Below, piece after piece: positions 8,598-16,604 of a DNA stretch of 52,121 nucleotides. The DNA lies in contig JAKBLM010000024.1 of the NCBI GenBank assembly GCA_021832085.1, forward strand, positions 1 through 52,121, given 5' to 3'. Source of the DNA: Acidobacteriota bacterium. GTDB lineage: Bacteria > Acidobacteriota > Terriglobia > Acidiferrales > UBA7541. Below the pieces are notes generated by a model, which had not been told where the DNA came from, ran no database searches, and saw only the letters and a list, made by a program, of their open reading frames with translations. Positions within the stretch are counted from its first letter, which is position 1. Every line of letters begins with the position of its first letter. The translations under genes and the position numbers were made by a program.

Positions 8598-11500
8598 ATG
8601 AATTGCCAATCCACTGCTTTGCCCGTCAAGTCAAGCCGTTCTCCGGCCTGCCGGTGGACCGGCGTTTTTCTGCTGCTTTTCGGTTTTGCCTCCCTGTGTG
8701 CCGCGCAGATGCCGCCCAGGCTCAAAGTGTCTCCAAAGTTGCTTGCCGGCCTGCACTGGCGCTCGATCGGGCCAACCATCTTTGGCGGACGCGTCACCAG
8801 CGTCATCGGCGTTCCCGGAGATCCAGACATCATCTACGTGGGACATTCGACCGCCGGCGTTTTCAAATCCACCAATGGCGGCATCACCTTCCATTCCATC
8901 TTCAACGACGGTAAGACGCTTTCGGTCGGCGCCCTGGCGATTTCGCCCGACAATCCCAACGTGATCTACGTCGGCACCGGGGAAGGGAATCCGCGCAACA
9001 GCGCTTCATTCGGCGACGGCATCTACAAATCCGTCGACGGCGGCAAGACCTGGCGGCACCTCGGCCTCTCCGGAACCCAGCGTTTCTCCCGCATTATCGT
9101 CAACCCGCTCCATCCCAATATCGTCTTCGCCGCCGCCATGGGCGACGAATGGGGATCGAACACCGAGCGCGGCGTCTATCGTTCCACCAACAGCGGCCTC
9201 ACCTGGAAGCGCGTCCTCTATGTCAACCCCACCACCGGCGCCAGCGACATCTGCTTCGATCATCAGAATCCCAATATCCTGTACGCCGGAATGTACGATT
9301 ACATGCGCCGACCCTGGCATTTCCGCAGCGGCGGTCCCGGCAGCGGCCTCTACCGCTCGACCGACGGCGGCACGACCTGGGTCAAGCTGACCAATCCCGC
9401 CCTCCACAACGGGCTGCCCACCGGCATGCTCGGGCGCATCGGCGTCCGCGTCAGCCGCAGCGATCCGAATGTCATTTACGCGATCATCCAGTCGCGCCAG
9501 GGCTTGCTCTGGCGTTCGACCGACGGCGGCGCCCACTGGCTGATGGTGAATGACAACCGCAACATCGACTGGCGCCCCTTCTATTTCTCCAATATCCGCA
9601 TCGATCCCACCAATCCCTACCGCGTTTATGCGCTGTCCCGCGCGCTGATGATCTCGAACGATGGCGGCCGCACGTTCCATCCCGTTCCCTACTCGAAGCT
9701 GTTCGGCGATTGCCACGACTTGTGGATCGACCCGGACAATCCGCGACGGCTGATGAGCGGCAGCGACGGCGGCCTGTTCCTTTCGAACGACGGAGGCCAC
9801 GATTGGGATTTCCTGAACAACATCCCGATGGCGCAGGTTTATCACATGGCCGTCGACAACGACATTCCCTATCACGTCCTGGGCGGCTTTCAGGATCATG
9901 AGATCTGGCGCGGCCCGAGCACCAGTTGGAACTATGTCGGCACCATGGGCAGCGCCTGGCAGCACCTTTGCCCGTTCGGCGATGGCAGCTTCGTTGCCGT
10001 CGATCCCCGCAATTCCAACATCGTCTACTACGACACCCAGGACAACATCACTCGCGTCAACCTGCTCAACCACGAGCAGCGCCGCATTTCGCCCTATCCT
10101 GTGACGAATGCCGGCGCCAGTGCCGGCGCGATGAAATACCGCTTCAACTGGAACGCACCGCTGCTGATCTCGCCCACCGATCCCAACATCCTCTATTACG
10201 GCGCCAACGTCCTCTTCAAAACGACCAACGGCGGCACAACTTGGCAAGTAATCAGCCCCGATCTCACCACCAACAATCCCGAGGAAGAGGGACTCAGCGG
10301 CGGACCGGTCAGCTACGACAACACGACCGCCGAATTCCACTGCACCATCACCGCCATCGCCCAGAGCCCGCTCGACCAAAACCTTATCTGGGTCGGCACC
10401 GACGACGGCAATCTCCAGATCACCCGCAACGGCGGCAAGACGTGGACCAACGTCGTCGGCAATATCCAGGGCCTGCCTCCGGCCAGCTGGGTCTCGTCGG
10501 TCAATACCTCCTATTTTTCGCCGGGCACCGCTTTCGTTTCTTTGGACCGTCACCAGATGAACGATTTCGCCCCCTACGCCTACGTCACCCATGACTACGG
10601 AAAGACGTGGACGAAAATCTCGAACGGTCTGCGCGGCTACGTCCACATCGTTGCCCAGGACCCCCGGCAGCGCGATCTGCTCTACGCCGGCACTGAACTT
10701 GGCTTCTTCGCCTCGTTCGACGGCGGCCGGGACTGGACCAACCTGCGGCTTGGCCTGCCGCCAGTTCCAGTGCGGGATTTGCGCGTGCAGCCGCGTTTCG
10801 ACGATCTCGTCATCGCCACCCACGGTCGTGGCTTCTATATTCTCGACGACGCCACGCCGCTGCAGCAGCTCGCCGCCGCCATGCAGCACCCTGTCACCGT
10901 GTTCCCACCCGTGCCCTGCTACCGCTATATCCCTTGGGACAGCACCAGCACCGTCGGCGGCCAGGTCTGGCTCGCCAAGAACAAACCCTACGGCTCGATT
11001 ATTTCCTACTACCTCAGCCGGCCCATGCCGGAGGGAGAAAAGGTACATCTCGAGATTCTCAATTCCGCCGGCCAGGTGATTTGCCGGCTCGAAGGCCCCG
11101 GCGCGCGTGGTGTCAATCGCGTCGTCTGGAACTTGCGGGAAAATCCGCTCTTCGCGATCAGCGCGCATCCGCAAACCGCTTGGCGCGACCCGGAGCTTCG
11201 CTACCCGCGTGCGCTCCCCGGCGAATACACCGTTCGCCTGCAAGCCCTCGGGCAGAACGTCTCGCAGAAACTGCAAGTGCTGATGGACCCGCGCATCCAC
11301 ATCACGCCGTCCGCTCTCGCGGCCTACCGCCAGGCGGTGCTCCGGCTGACGAAAATGGATTACGAAATCGACGAATCGCTGGAGCGCGTCCGGCGCATCG
11401 ACGCGCAGCTGGCCGCGATGAAGAAGCACGTCACGGACCCAGTTGCCCTCCAGCTGGCCCGTCAAATCCGCGAGGAACTCCTGCCGATTCGCTTGAACCT

Positions 11501-11759
11501 CCAGCCCTCGCCGCTCTCGCCGCAGCACCTCAATCTGAAGCCCCGGGTCGCCTTCCTGACCGGACAAGTGGCCGATTACACCGGCCGGCCCACCGTGGCG
11601 CAGGAACGCTACATTCGTGTTTTCGCCGGTCAGCTTCGCGACGTGGTCAGGCAGCTCGACGCCGTCATCTCGGGCAAGCTGGCGCAACTGAACGCGCGGC
11701 TCGCGGATCGGCACGTTCCGTACATTTCTCCCGAACCGGCTTTGGCGGTTAGTCCCTGA
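8598..11759 (+). CDS. Exported BNR/Asp-box (sortilin VPS10-like) beta-propeller protein
   Basis: A protein of 1053 residues starting at the ATG at 8598 after GGGAGGAG. It has a signal peptide (GVFLLLFGFASLCAAQ). At least ten Asp-box motifs are spread through the first 700 residues: STNGGITF, SVDGGKTW, STNSGLTW, STDGGTTW, STDGGAHW, SNDGGRTF, SNDGGHDW, TTNGGTTW, TRNGGKTW, THDYGKTW and SFDGGRDW. They imply two stacked propellers as in the VPS10/sortilin and xyloglucanase-like families. The last 300 residues are a beta-sandwich (PGEYTVRLQALGQ) and a helical tail. Such proteins are often annotated as glycosyl hydrolases, but no catalytic acid can be assigned here, and ligand binding is equally likely. 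Its tail is homologous to the fragment at the window start. Confidence 0.85.
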   Translation: MNCQSTALPVKSSRSPACRWTGVFLLLFGFASLCAAQMPPRLKVSPKLLAGLHWRSIGPTIFGGRVTSVIGVPGDPDIIYVGHSTAGVFKSTNGGITFHSIFNDGKTLSVGALAISPDNPNVIYVGTGEGNPRNSASFGDGIYKSVDGGKTWRHLGLSGTQRFSRIIVNPLHPNIVFAAAMGDEWGSNTERGVYRSTNSGLTWKRVLYVNPTTGASDICFDHQNPNILYAGMYDYMRRPWHFRSGGPGSGLYRSTDGGTTWVKLTNPALHNGLPTGMLGRIGVRVSRSDPNVIYAIIQSRQGLLWRSTDGGAHWLMVNDNRNIDWRPFYFSNIRIDPTNPYRVYALSRALMISNDGGRTFHPVPYSKLFGDCHDLWIDPDNPRRLMSGSDGGLFLSNDGGHDWDFLNNIPMAQVYHMAVDNDIPYHVLGGFQDHEIWRGPSTSWNYVGTMGSAWQHLCPFGDGSFVAVDPRNSNIVYYDTQDNITRVNLLNHEQRRISPYPVTNAGASAGAMKYRFNWNAPLLISPTDPNILYYGANVLFKTTNGGTTWQVISPDLTTNNPEEEGLSGGPVSYDNTTAEFHCTITAIAQSPLDQNLIWVGTDDGNLQITRNGGKTWTNVVGNIQGLPPASWVSSVNTSYFSPGTAFVSLDRHQMNDFAPYAYVTHDYGKTWTKISNGLRGYVHIVAQDPRQRDLLYAGTELGFFASFDGGRDWTNLRLGLPPVPVRDLRVQPRFDDLVIATHGRGFYILDDATPLQQLAAAMQHPVTVFPPVPCYRYIPWDSTSTVGGQVWLAKNKPYGSIISYYLSRPMPEGEKVHLEILNSAGQVICRLEGPGARGVNRVVWNLRENPLFAISAHPQTAWRDPELRYPRALPGEYTVRLQALGQNVSQKLQVLMDPRIHITPSALAAYRQAVLRLTKMDYEIDESLERVRRIDAQLAAMKKHVTDPVALQLARQIREELLPIRLNLQPSPLSPQHLNLKPRVAFLTGQVADYTGRPTVAQERYIRVFAGQLRDVVRQLDAVISGKLAQLNARLADRHVPYISPEPALAVSP

Positions 11760-11793
11760 ACGAACGCGCCGCAGGCGCACGCTTCCGTCCGCC

Positions 11794-11802
11794 TGCTAAG
11801 AT
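11794..11802 (+). promoter_or_regulatory. Extended -10 element upstream of the ferritin-like/VIT1 gene
   Basis: TGCTAAGAT has the TGn extension plus a 4-of-6 match to TATAAT, 59 bases before the start codon. No convincing -35 was seen, as is common for extended -10 promoters. Confidence 0.3.
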
Positions 11803-11861
11803 AGCGGCACGCACCCGCGGCAGGGCCGCCGCGTGGCCGAGTCCTGTTGAGGAGATTCGCG

Positions 11862-13040
11862 ATGCCCAATCCCGAAGGCCCTAAATCCACGGACCCCGAA
11901 ATTCAGGAAGCGATCCGCCTGCTCCAGCAAAACTGGCGCGAGGAAAAAGAAAGCGCCCGTGCCTATCGCGAGCTGGCCGAAGATGCCAAGGACGAACGCC
12001 GTCGCGGCATTCTGCTCCGGTTGGCGGAGGCGGAGGAGGGCCATGCCGCCCGCTGGGAGCGCAAGCTCGCCGATCTCGGGTCGGGCCCGCCCACGCTCAG
12101 CGACACCTGGGCACGCCGCCTGAATCGCTGGTGGAATCGACGCGCCGGCCTCGAAGTCGCGGTGCGCCGCCTGGAGGCGGCCGAGGATCGCGACACCGCC
12201 AAATATGAGGCGCAGCGCAAGATTTTGGAACGCGACGAGGAGGCGCAGGGCGCGCTCAAGGAGATTGCCATCGAGGAAAAGGCCCACGCTCGCGTATTGC
12301 AGGGCCTCGTGCCGCAGCTCGGTCCGCAGACTGTCCTCGACGTCATCCTCAAACGCGAGCGCTGGCACGGGCGCGGCGGTTCCTGGGTTGCCGACGCGAT
12401 CTACGGCGTCAACGACGGCCTTGGCGCCGTGTTCGGAATCGTCAGCGGCGTTGCCGGCGCCACGGGTAACCAACAGCACTATGTCCTCGTGGCCGGCCTG
12501 GCAGGCATGCTGGCCTCGGCACTTTCGATGGGCGCGGGCGCCTACCTGGCGGTCAAGAGCGAACGCGAAGTCTTCGAAGCGGAAATCTCTCGCGAGCGCG
12601 AGGAAATCCACGAAAGCCCCGAGGAAGAAAAGGAAGAACTGGCGCTCTTCTACGAACTGCAAGGTTTCGACGCCGAGGAGTCGCGCCGCATGGCCGAAAC
12701 CATCTCCCAGCAGCCCGAGCAGATGCTACGTACGATGGCCCAGGCGGAACTCGGCCTCTCCGAGCGCCATTTTCCCAACCCCTGGATCTCCTCTCTTTCC
12801 GCCGGCCTTTCGACCGCCATCGGCGCCTTCATCCCGATCATCCCGTTCTTCTTCATCGGCGGCTTCGAAGCGGTCATCATCGCCTTCGCCGTCAGCATCG
12901 CCGCCCATTTCGCCGTCGGCGCGGCCAAGACGATTCTCACGATGCGGAAGTGGTGGGCCTCGGGCCTGGAGATGACCCTGATCGGCATCCTCGAAGCCGT
13001 CGTCACCTACGGCCTCGGCCTCGCCTTCGCCCTCGGATAG
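11862..13040 (+). CDS. Membrane-bound ferritin-like/VIT1 fusion protein (MbfA type)
   Basis: Probably an iron (or manganese) exporter with its own ferritin-like sensing or oxidising domain. It has 392 residues and starts at the ATG at 11862, seven bases after GAGGAG. Residues 1-165 are a rubrerythrin/ferritin-like four-helix segment with carboxylate and His pairs (REEKESARAYRE, EAEEGHAARWE, AIEEKAHARVL). From about residue 170 follows a VIT1/CCC1 domain: DAIYGVNDGLGAVFGIVSGVAG, then a small-residue membrane helix (AGLAGMLASALSMGAGAYLAVKS), a cytosolic Glu-rich loop (EAEISREREEIHESPEEEKEE) that in the family binds metal, and three more helices ending YGLGLAFALG. This matches the Er-VIT1 architecture of Bradyrhizobium and Agrobacterium MbfA. 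It appears monocistronic. Confidence 0.9.
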   Translation: MPNPEGPKSTDPEIQEAIRLLQQNWREEKESARAYRELAEDAKDERRRGILLRLAEAEEGHAARWERKLADLGSGPPTLSDTWARRLNRWWNRRAGLEVAVRRLEAAEDRDTAKYEAQRKILERDEEAQGALKEIAIEEKAHARVLQGLVPQLGPQTVLDVILKRERWHGRGGSWVADAIYGVNDGLGAVFGIVSGVAGATGNQQHYVLVAGLAGMLASALSMGAGAYLAVKSEREVFEAEISREREEIHESPEEEKEELALFYELQGFDAEESRRMAETISQQPEQMLRTMAQAELGLSERHFPNPWISSLSAGLSTAIGAFIPIIPFFFIGGFEAVIIAFAVSIAAHFAVGAAKTILTMRKWWASGLEMTLIGILEAVVTYGLGLAFALG

Positions 13041-13061
13041 CGCGACTGCCTATCTTCTGAA

Positions 13062-13082
13062 CCGGGCTGCCGCCCCGCCCGG
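13062..13082 (+). terminator. Weak hairpin after the VIT1 gene
   Basis: CCGGGC pairs with GCCCGG around a 9-base loop, 22 bases past the stop codon. There is no T tract, so terminator function is doubtful. Confidence 0.25.
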
Positions 13083-13154
13083 CTCGACGTAACCATTTGG
13101 CGTTCCGCTCCGTCCAATCGACTGCGGGGATGGACCTAGGGGCCAACGTTGGGG

Positions 13155-16100
13155 ATGGGATCTAAGCTGGCTTTCGGCCTTGGAGCCATCCTTCTCATTT
13201 TGGTGGTGGGCGCCGGGGTTTGCGCCCACGCGCAAAGCCGGGGGGAGCTTTCCGGCGTCGTTCGCACAGAGCAGGGAGTTGTGGTTCCTGCGGCCACGGT
13301 GCGCGCCGAAAATACCGCCTCTGGCCGAGCTTGGATGACCTGGACCGACGCGTCCGGCAAATTCCATTTTCCGGCATTGCCTCCTGGCGAATATCGGGTG
13401 CAGGTCTCGATGCTGGGTTTTTCCCCGGCATCGAGTGTAGTAGGTGTCCCCTCCACAAACACTACGCTCGACCTTACCCTGAAGGTTGCCACGCTGGCTG
13501 AGCTAACCGCTCCCAACGGGGCCGGCCGGCAGGCTGCCGCTGTCGTCAATCGGTCCATTCCCGCTCCCCGTCCAGAGGCCAAATCATCCGCCGGCAGGAG
13601 ACGTTTCCCTAACCGCCAGATTCGTGGCCCATTTCGCTCCGCTGCCCAGAACGCGTTGAACTCGGAGATGGGAGGTTTCGAGCAGGTGCAAGTCAGCGGA
13701 GGTGAGGAGGAGGGCGGCCTTGCTGAAGGCCAAAGCCAATCGAGCGCCCAGCAGGTACCCGGTCAGCCCGCGGTGCAGGCTACGGCCACGCTTTCCACCC
13801 GACCACTGGGCGCTGCCGCTTCATCCGACGCGTTTCTGATGAACGGATCGGTCGGCATGGCCGTGAATACCCTCCCCGGCGCCGGCGTGTCTGTGGGAGG
13901 GTACGGTCCGGGCATGAGGGGAGGACCAATGGGTCAATTTGGTGGTCCGGGAGGAATGCCAGACAGGGGGCCCGGCATGCGCGGCGGCCCGAGCAGGTTC
14001 CGTGGCCGCGGCGGTCCGGGCAGATTTCGTGGACGCCGGGGCGGTCCGGAAGCCGCCAGCGTCGCCGCCCTATGGGCCCGGCGCCGCTTCCTGCAACAAT
14101 CGGTGAACCGCATCCATTTCAACATTTTCGAGCGGTATGAAAATTCGGTCTGGGATGCCAGCCCCTATTCGCTTAGCGGTGCGGGCGTGCCTAACGTCAA
14201 GCACTACAACGAGCACTTTGGCGGCAGCGTCGGCGGACCACTCTATATCCCCCATATCTACGACGGCCGCAATCGTACTTTTTTCTTTGCGAACTACAAC
14301 CTCGACCATCAGTTGAGCCCGATCAACACCTATGCCACCGTGCCCACGGCACAGGAGCGCACCGGAAATTTCTGCGACCGCAACGCCCAACTCTACGATC
14401 CCGAATCGAACCTTAGCGGCCCGCGCACCTCACTCGGCTGCCAGATTCCCCAGAGCATGCTCAATTCCGCCGCGCTCGGCCTGCTGAAATACATTCCGGA
14501 TCCGAACCTGCCCGGCTTCGTCCAGAATTTCCATCTTGAGGGCACCGTCCCGCAGACGAGCAACTTCGTCAATGTCCACGTTCTGCATACGATCTCCGCC
14601 CGTTTCAGCCTGAGCGGCGGCTACAACTTCGAATCCGCCCATGCCAATACGCTCACCGATTTTCCGCTGGTTGGCGGCAACACTGCCACGCGCAACCAGA
14701 ACGTCGACCTCGTCTTGACCCAGAACTGGACACCGCGGTTCACCCATGTCACCAGCCTCAATTTCAATCGCAGCCGGATCGAAACACTCAGCGACAATTC
14801 CTACACGCAAGATATCGCCGCTGAACTGGGCATCACCGGCGTCTCCTCCAGCCCGATCAACTACGGCATTTCCCAGATCGGCTTTACCAATTTCACCGGC
14901 CTCAGCGATCCCGTTCCCTCGCTCAACCGCAACCAGACCTGGCGCGTCGACGACAGCCTCACCTATGTCCACAAGAACCACACCCTCACCGCCGGCTTCG
15001 AGCTGCGCCGCATCGATTGGAACAAGTACGGCGATCCCACGCCTCGCGGCTCGTTCACCTTTACCGGCCTGATGACCAGCCAGCTCGATGCCTCGGGCCA
15101 GCCCGTGGCGGGCACCGGCCTCGATTTTGCCGACTTCCTGCTCGGCCTGCCCGAAGCCACCACAACCCGCTACGGCAGCGCCGCCAGCTATTTCCGCAGC
15201 TGGGGCTATGCCGGTTACTTGCAGGACGATTGGCACGCCGTGCCGCGTTTCACGCTCAGCTATGGTGTGCGCTACGACTACGTCACCCCGCCGATCGAGC
15301 TCTTCAACGCCATCGCCAATCTCGACGTCAGCCAGGGCTTTGCCGAATCGGCGCTCGTGATCCCGGGCGAAGCGGGGCCGTATTCAGGCGCGCTGCCGCG
15401 CTCGCTCGTTCGCGGCGATCCCAACAACTGGTCACCCCGCTTCGGTTTTGCCTGGCAGCCGTTTCACAACAGCCCGCTGATCGCCCGCGGCGGCTATTCG
15501 ATCTTCTACAACGAGTCGATCTATCAGCAGCTCGCCTTCGAAATGGCGAACCAGCCTCCCTTCGCCGAAGCCCAGACGCGGCTCACCTCCGCCACGACGC
15601 TCTTGACGCTCCAAAACGGATTCCCGCCCGAACCGCAAGTCCAAAACCCCAACACCTACGCCGTCGATCCCAACTACCGGGTCGGCTACGCGCAGATCTG
15701 GGATCTCTCCGTCGAGCGCGAGTTTCGCGACGGCTGGATGCTCGATGTCTACTACACCGGCACGAAGGGCACACATCTCGATCTGCAAATGGCCCCGCAC
15801 AGCGAGCCGCCGGGCAGCCCGCTCACGCCCGGCAGCCAGGTCGGCAACGGCTACATCTACGACACCTCGGGCGCCTCCTCCGCTTACCACGCGGTGCACT
15901 TGATGGTTCGCAAGCGCCCCACGCACGGGCTGATGTTGATCGGCGACTACTCCTTCGGCAAATCGATCGACGATGCCAGCACCATCGGTGGCGGCATCCC
16001 GGTGGTCGTGCAAAACGACAACGACATCGCCGCCGAATACGGGCTCTCTTCCTTCGATATTCGCCAGCAGTTTCGCAGTTTCACCTTTTACCAGTTGCCG

Positions 16101-16604
16101 TTTGGTCCGCGTCAGCGCTGGGCCCGCGGCGGCTGGGCCGAGCGTCTTTTCGGCAATTACCGCTTGAACGCTGTGCTCACCGCCAACAGCGGCACGCCCT
16201 TCACGGCCCAGGTCCTCGGAGCTTCCACCAACAACACGGCCACGGGCGCCAATTTTTCCCTCCGCGCCGATCAGCTGGCCAGCGGCTGCAGCGGCCCGGG
16301 CAGCACCACCGAGTTCTTCAATACCGCCGCTTTCGCCCTTCCGCCCGCCGGGCAGTATGGCGATGCGGCGCGCAACACGATCTGCGGACCGGGCATGTTC
16401 AGCTTGAACCTGGGGATCGATCGGAGCTTCGTTTTCGGCGGCGACCAGCAGCGCCGCCTCGACCTTCGTTGGGAGACGCAAAATCTTACCAATTCCCCGC
16501 ATTTCACCGGCCTGAACACCGTGGTCAATTCCGCCACCTACGGCCGCGTCACTTCGGTCGGCTCGATGCGGACGATGGATCTCGCTTTGAGGTTTTCCTT
16601 CTGA
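13155..16604 (+). CDS. TonB-dependent receptor with Gly/Arg-rich insert
   Basis: An outer-membrane receptor of 1149 residues. The ATG at 13155 gives a clean signal peptide (LAFGLGAILLILVVGAGVCAHAQ); the ribosome site is weak. Residues of about 30-115 form a carboxypeptidase-regulatory-like domain (GELSGVVRTEQGVVVPAATV to GFSPASSVV). A plug-like SSDAFLMNGSVG follows near residue 230. Residues of about 248-300 are a low-complexity block with repeated GMRGGP and RFRGR-type units. The barrel begins with NIFERYENS and GGSVGGPLYIP and ends MDLALRFSF. The insert sits at the plug/barrel junction and could be periplasmic or surface-exposed. The stop codon overlaps the start of the VWFA gene, so the two are translationally coupled. 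It is more distant from the receptor at 1437 than a recent duplicate would be. Confidence 0.88.
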   Translation: MGSKLAFGLGAILLILVVGAGVCAHAQSRGELSGVVRTEQGVVVPAATVRAENTASGRAWMTWTDASGKFHFPALPPGEYRVQVSMLGFSPASSVVGVPSTNTTLDLTLKVATLAELTAPNGAGRQAAAVVNRSIPAPRPEAKSSAGRRRFPNRQIRGPFRSAAQNALNSEMGGFEQVQVSGGEEEGGLAEGQSQSSAQQVPGQPAVQATATLSTRPLGAAASSDAFLMNGSVGMAVNTLPGAGVSVGGYGPGMRGGPMGQFGGPGGMPDRGPGMRGGPSRFRGRGGPGRFRGRRGGPEAASVAALWARRRFLQQSVNRIHFNIFERYENSVWDASPYSLSGAGVPNVKHYNEHFGGSVGGPLYIPHIYDGRNRTFFFANYNLDHQLSPINTYATVPTAQERTGNFCDRNAQLYDPESNLSGPRTSLGCQIPQSMLNSAALGLLKYIPDPNLPGFVQNFHLEGTVPQTSNFVNVHVLHTISARFSLSGGYNFESAHANTLTDFPLVGGNTATRNQNVDLVLTQNWTPRFTHVTSLNFNRSRIETLSDNSYTQDIAAELGITGVSSSPINYGISQIGFTNFTGLSDPVPSLNRNQTWRVDDSLTYVHKNHTLTAGFELRRIDWNKYGDPTPRGSFTFTGLMTSQLDASGQPVAGTGLDFADFLLGLPEATTTRYGSAASYFRSWGYAGYLQDDWHAVPRFTLSYGVRYDYVTPPIELFNAIANLDVSQGFAESALVIPGEAGPYSGALPRSLVRGDPNNWSPRFGFAWQPFHNSPLIARGGYSIFYNESIYQQLAFEMANQPPFAEAQTRLTSATTLLTLQNGFPPEPQVQNPNTYAVDPNYRVGYAQIWDLSVEREFRDGWMLDVYYTGTKGTHLDLQMAPHSEPPGSPLTPGSQVGNGYIYDTSGASSAYHAVHLMVRKRPTHGLMLIGDYSFGKSIDDASTIGGGIPVVVQNDNDIAAEYGLSSFDIRQQFRSFTFYQLPFGPRQRWARGGWAERLFGNYRLNAVLTANSGTPFTAQVLGASTNNTATGANFSLRADQLASGCSGPGSTTEFFNTAAFALPPAGQYGDAARNTICGPGMFSLNLGIDRSFVFGGDQQRRLDLRWETQNLTNSPHFTGLNTVVNSATYGRVTSVGSMRTMDLALRFSF
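13893..14052 (+). repeat. Gly/Arg-rich low-complexity coding repeat
   Basis: Inside the second receptor, short imperfect units encode PGMRGGP twice and RFRGR[GR]GGP twice, surrounded by GGYGPG and FGGPGG. It resembles the RGG boxes of nucleic-acid-binding proteins in composition only. Confidence 0.8.

Noticed and set aside
9006..11780. A 924-codon open frame on the minus strand opposite the BNR gene
   Set aside because: It is an antisense shadow caused by high GC and codon bias. Its translation is rich in Gly/Val/Ala/Arg/Asp without motifs, whereas the plus strand has a signal peptide and Asp boxes.
13893..14052. Gly/Arg-rich repeats as evidence for an RNA-binding protein
   Set aside because: The block lies inside an exported outer-membrane receptor, so an RNA-binding role would need independent support.
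15017..16603. Upstream extension of the VWFA frame through the second receptor
   Set aside because: Arg-rich out-of-frame translation of the receptor; the overlapping ATG at 16604 starts a proper signal peptide.
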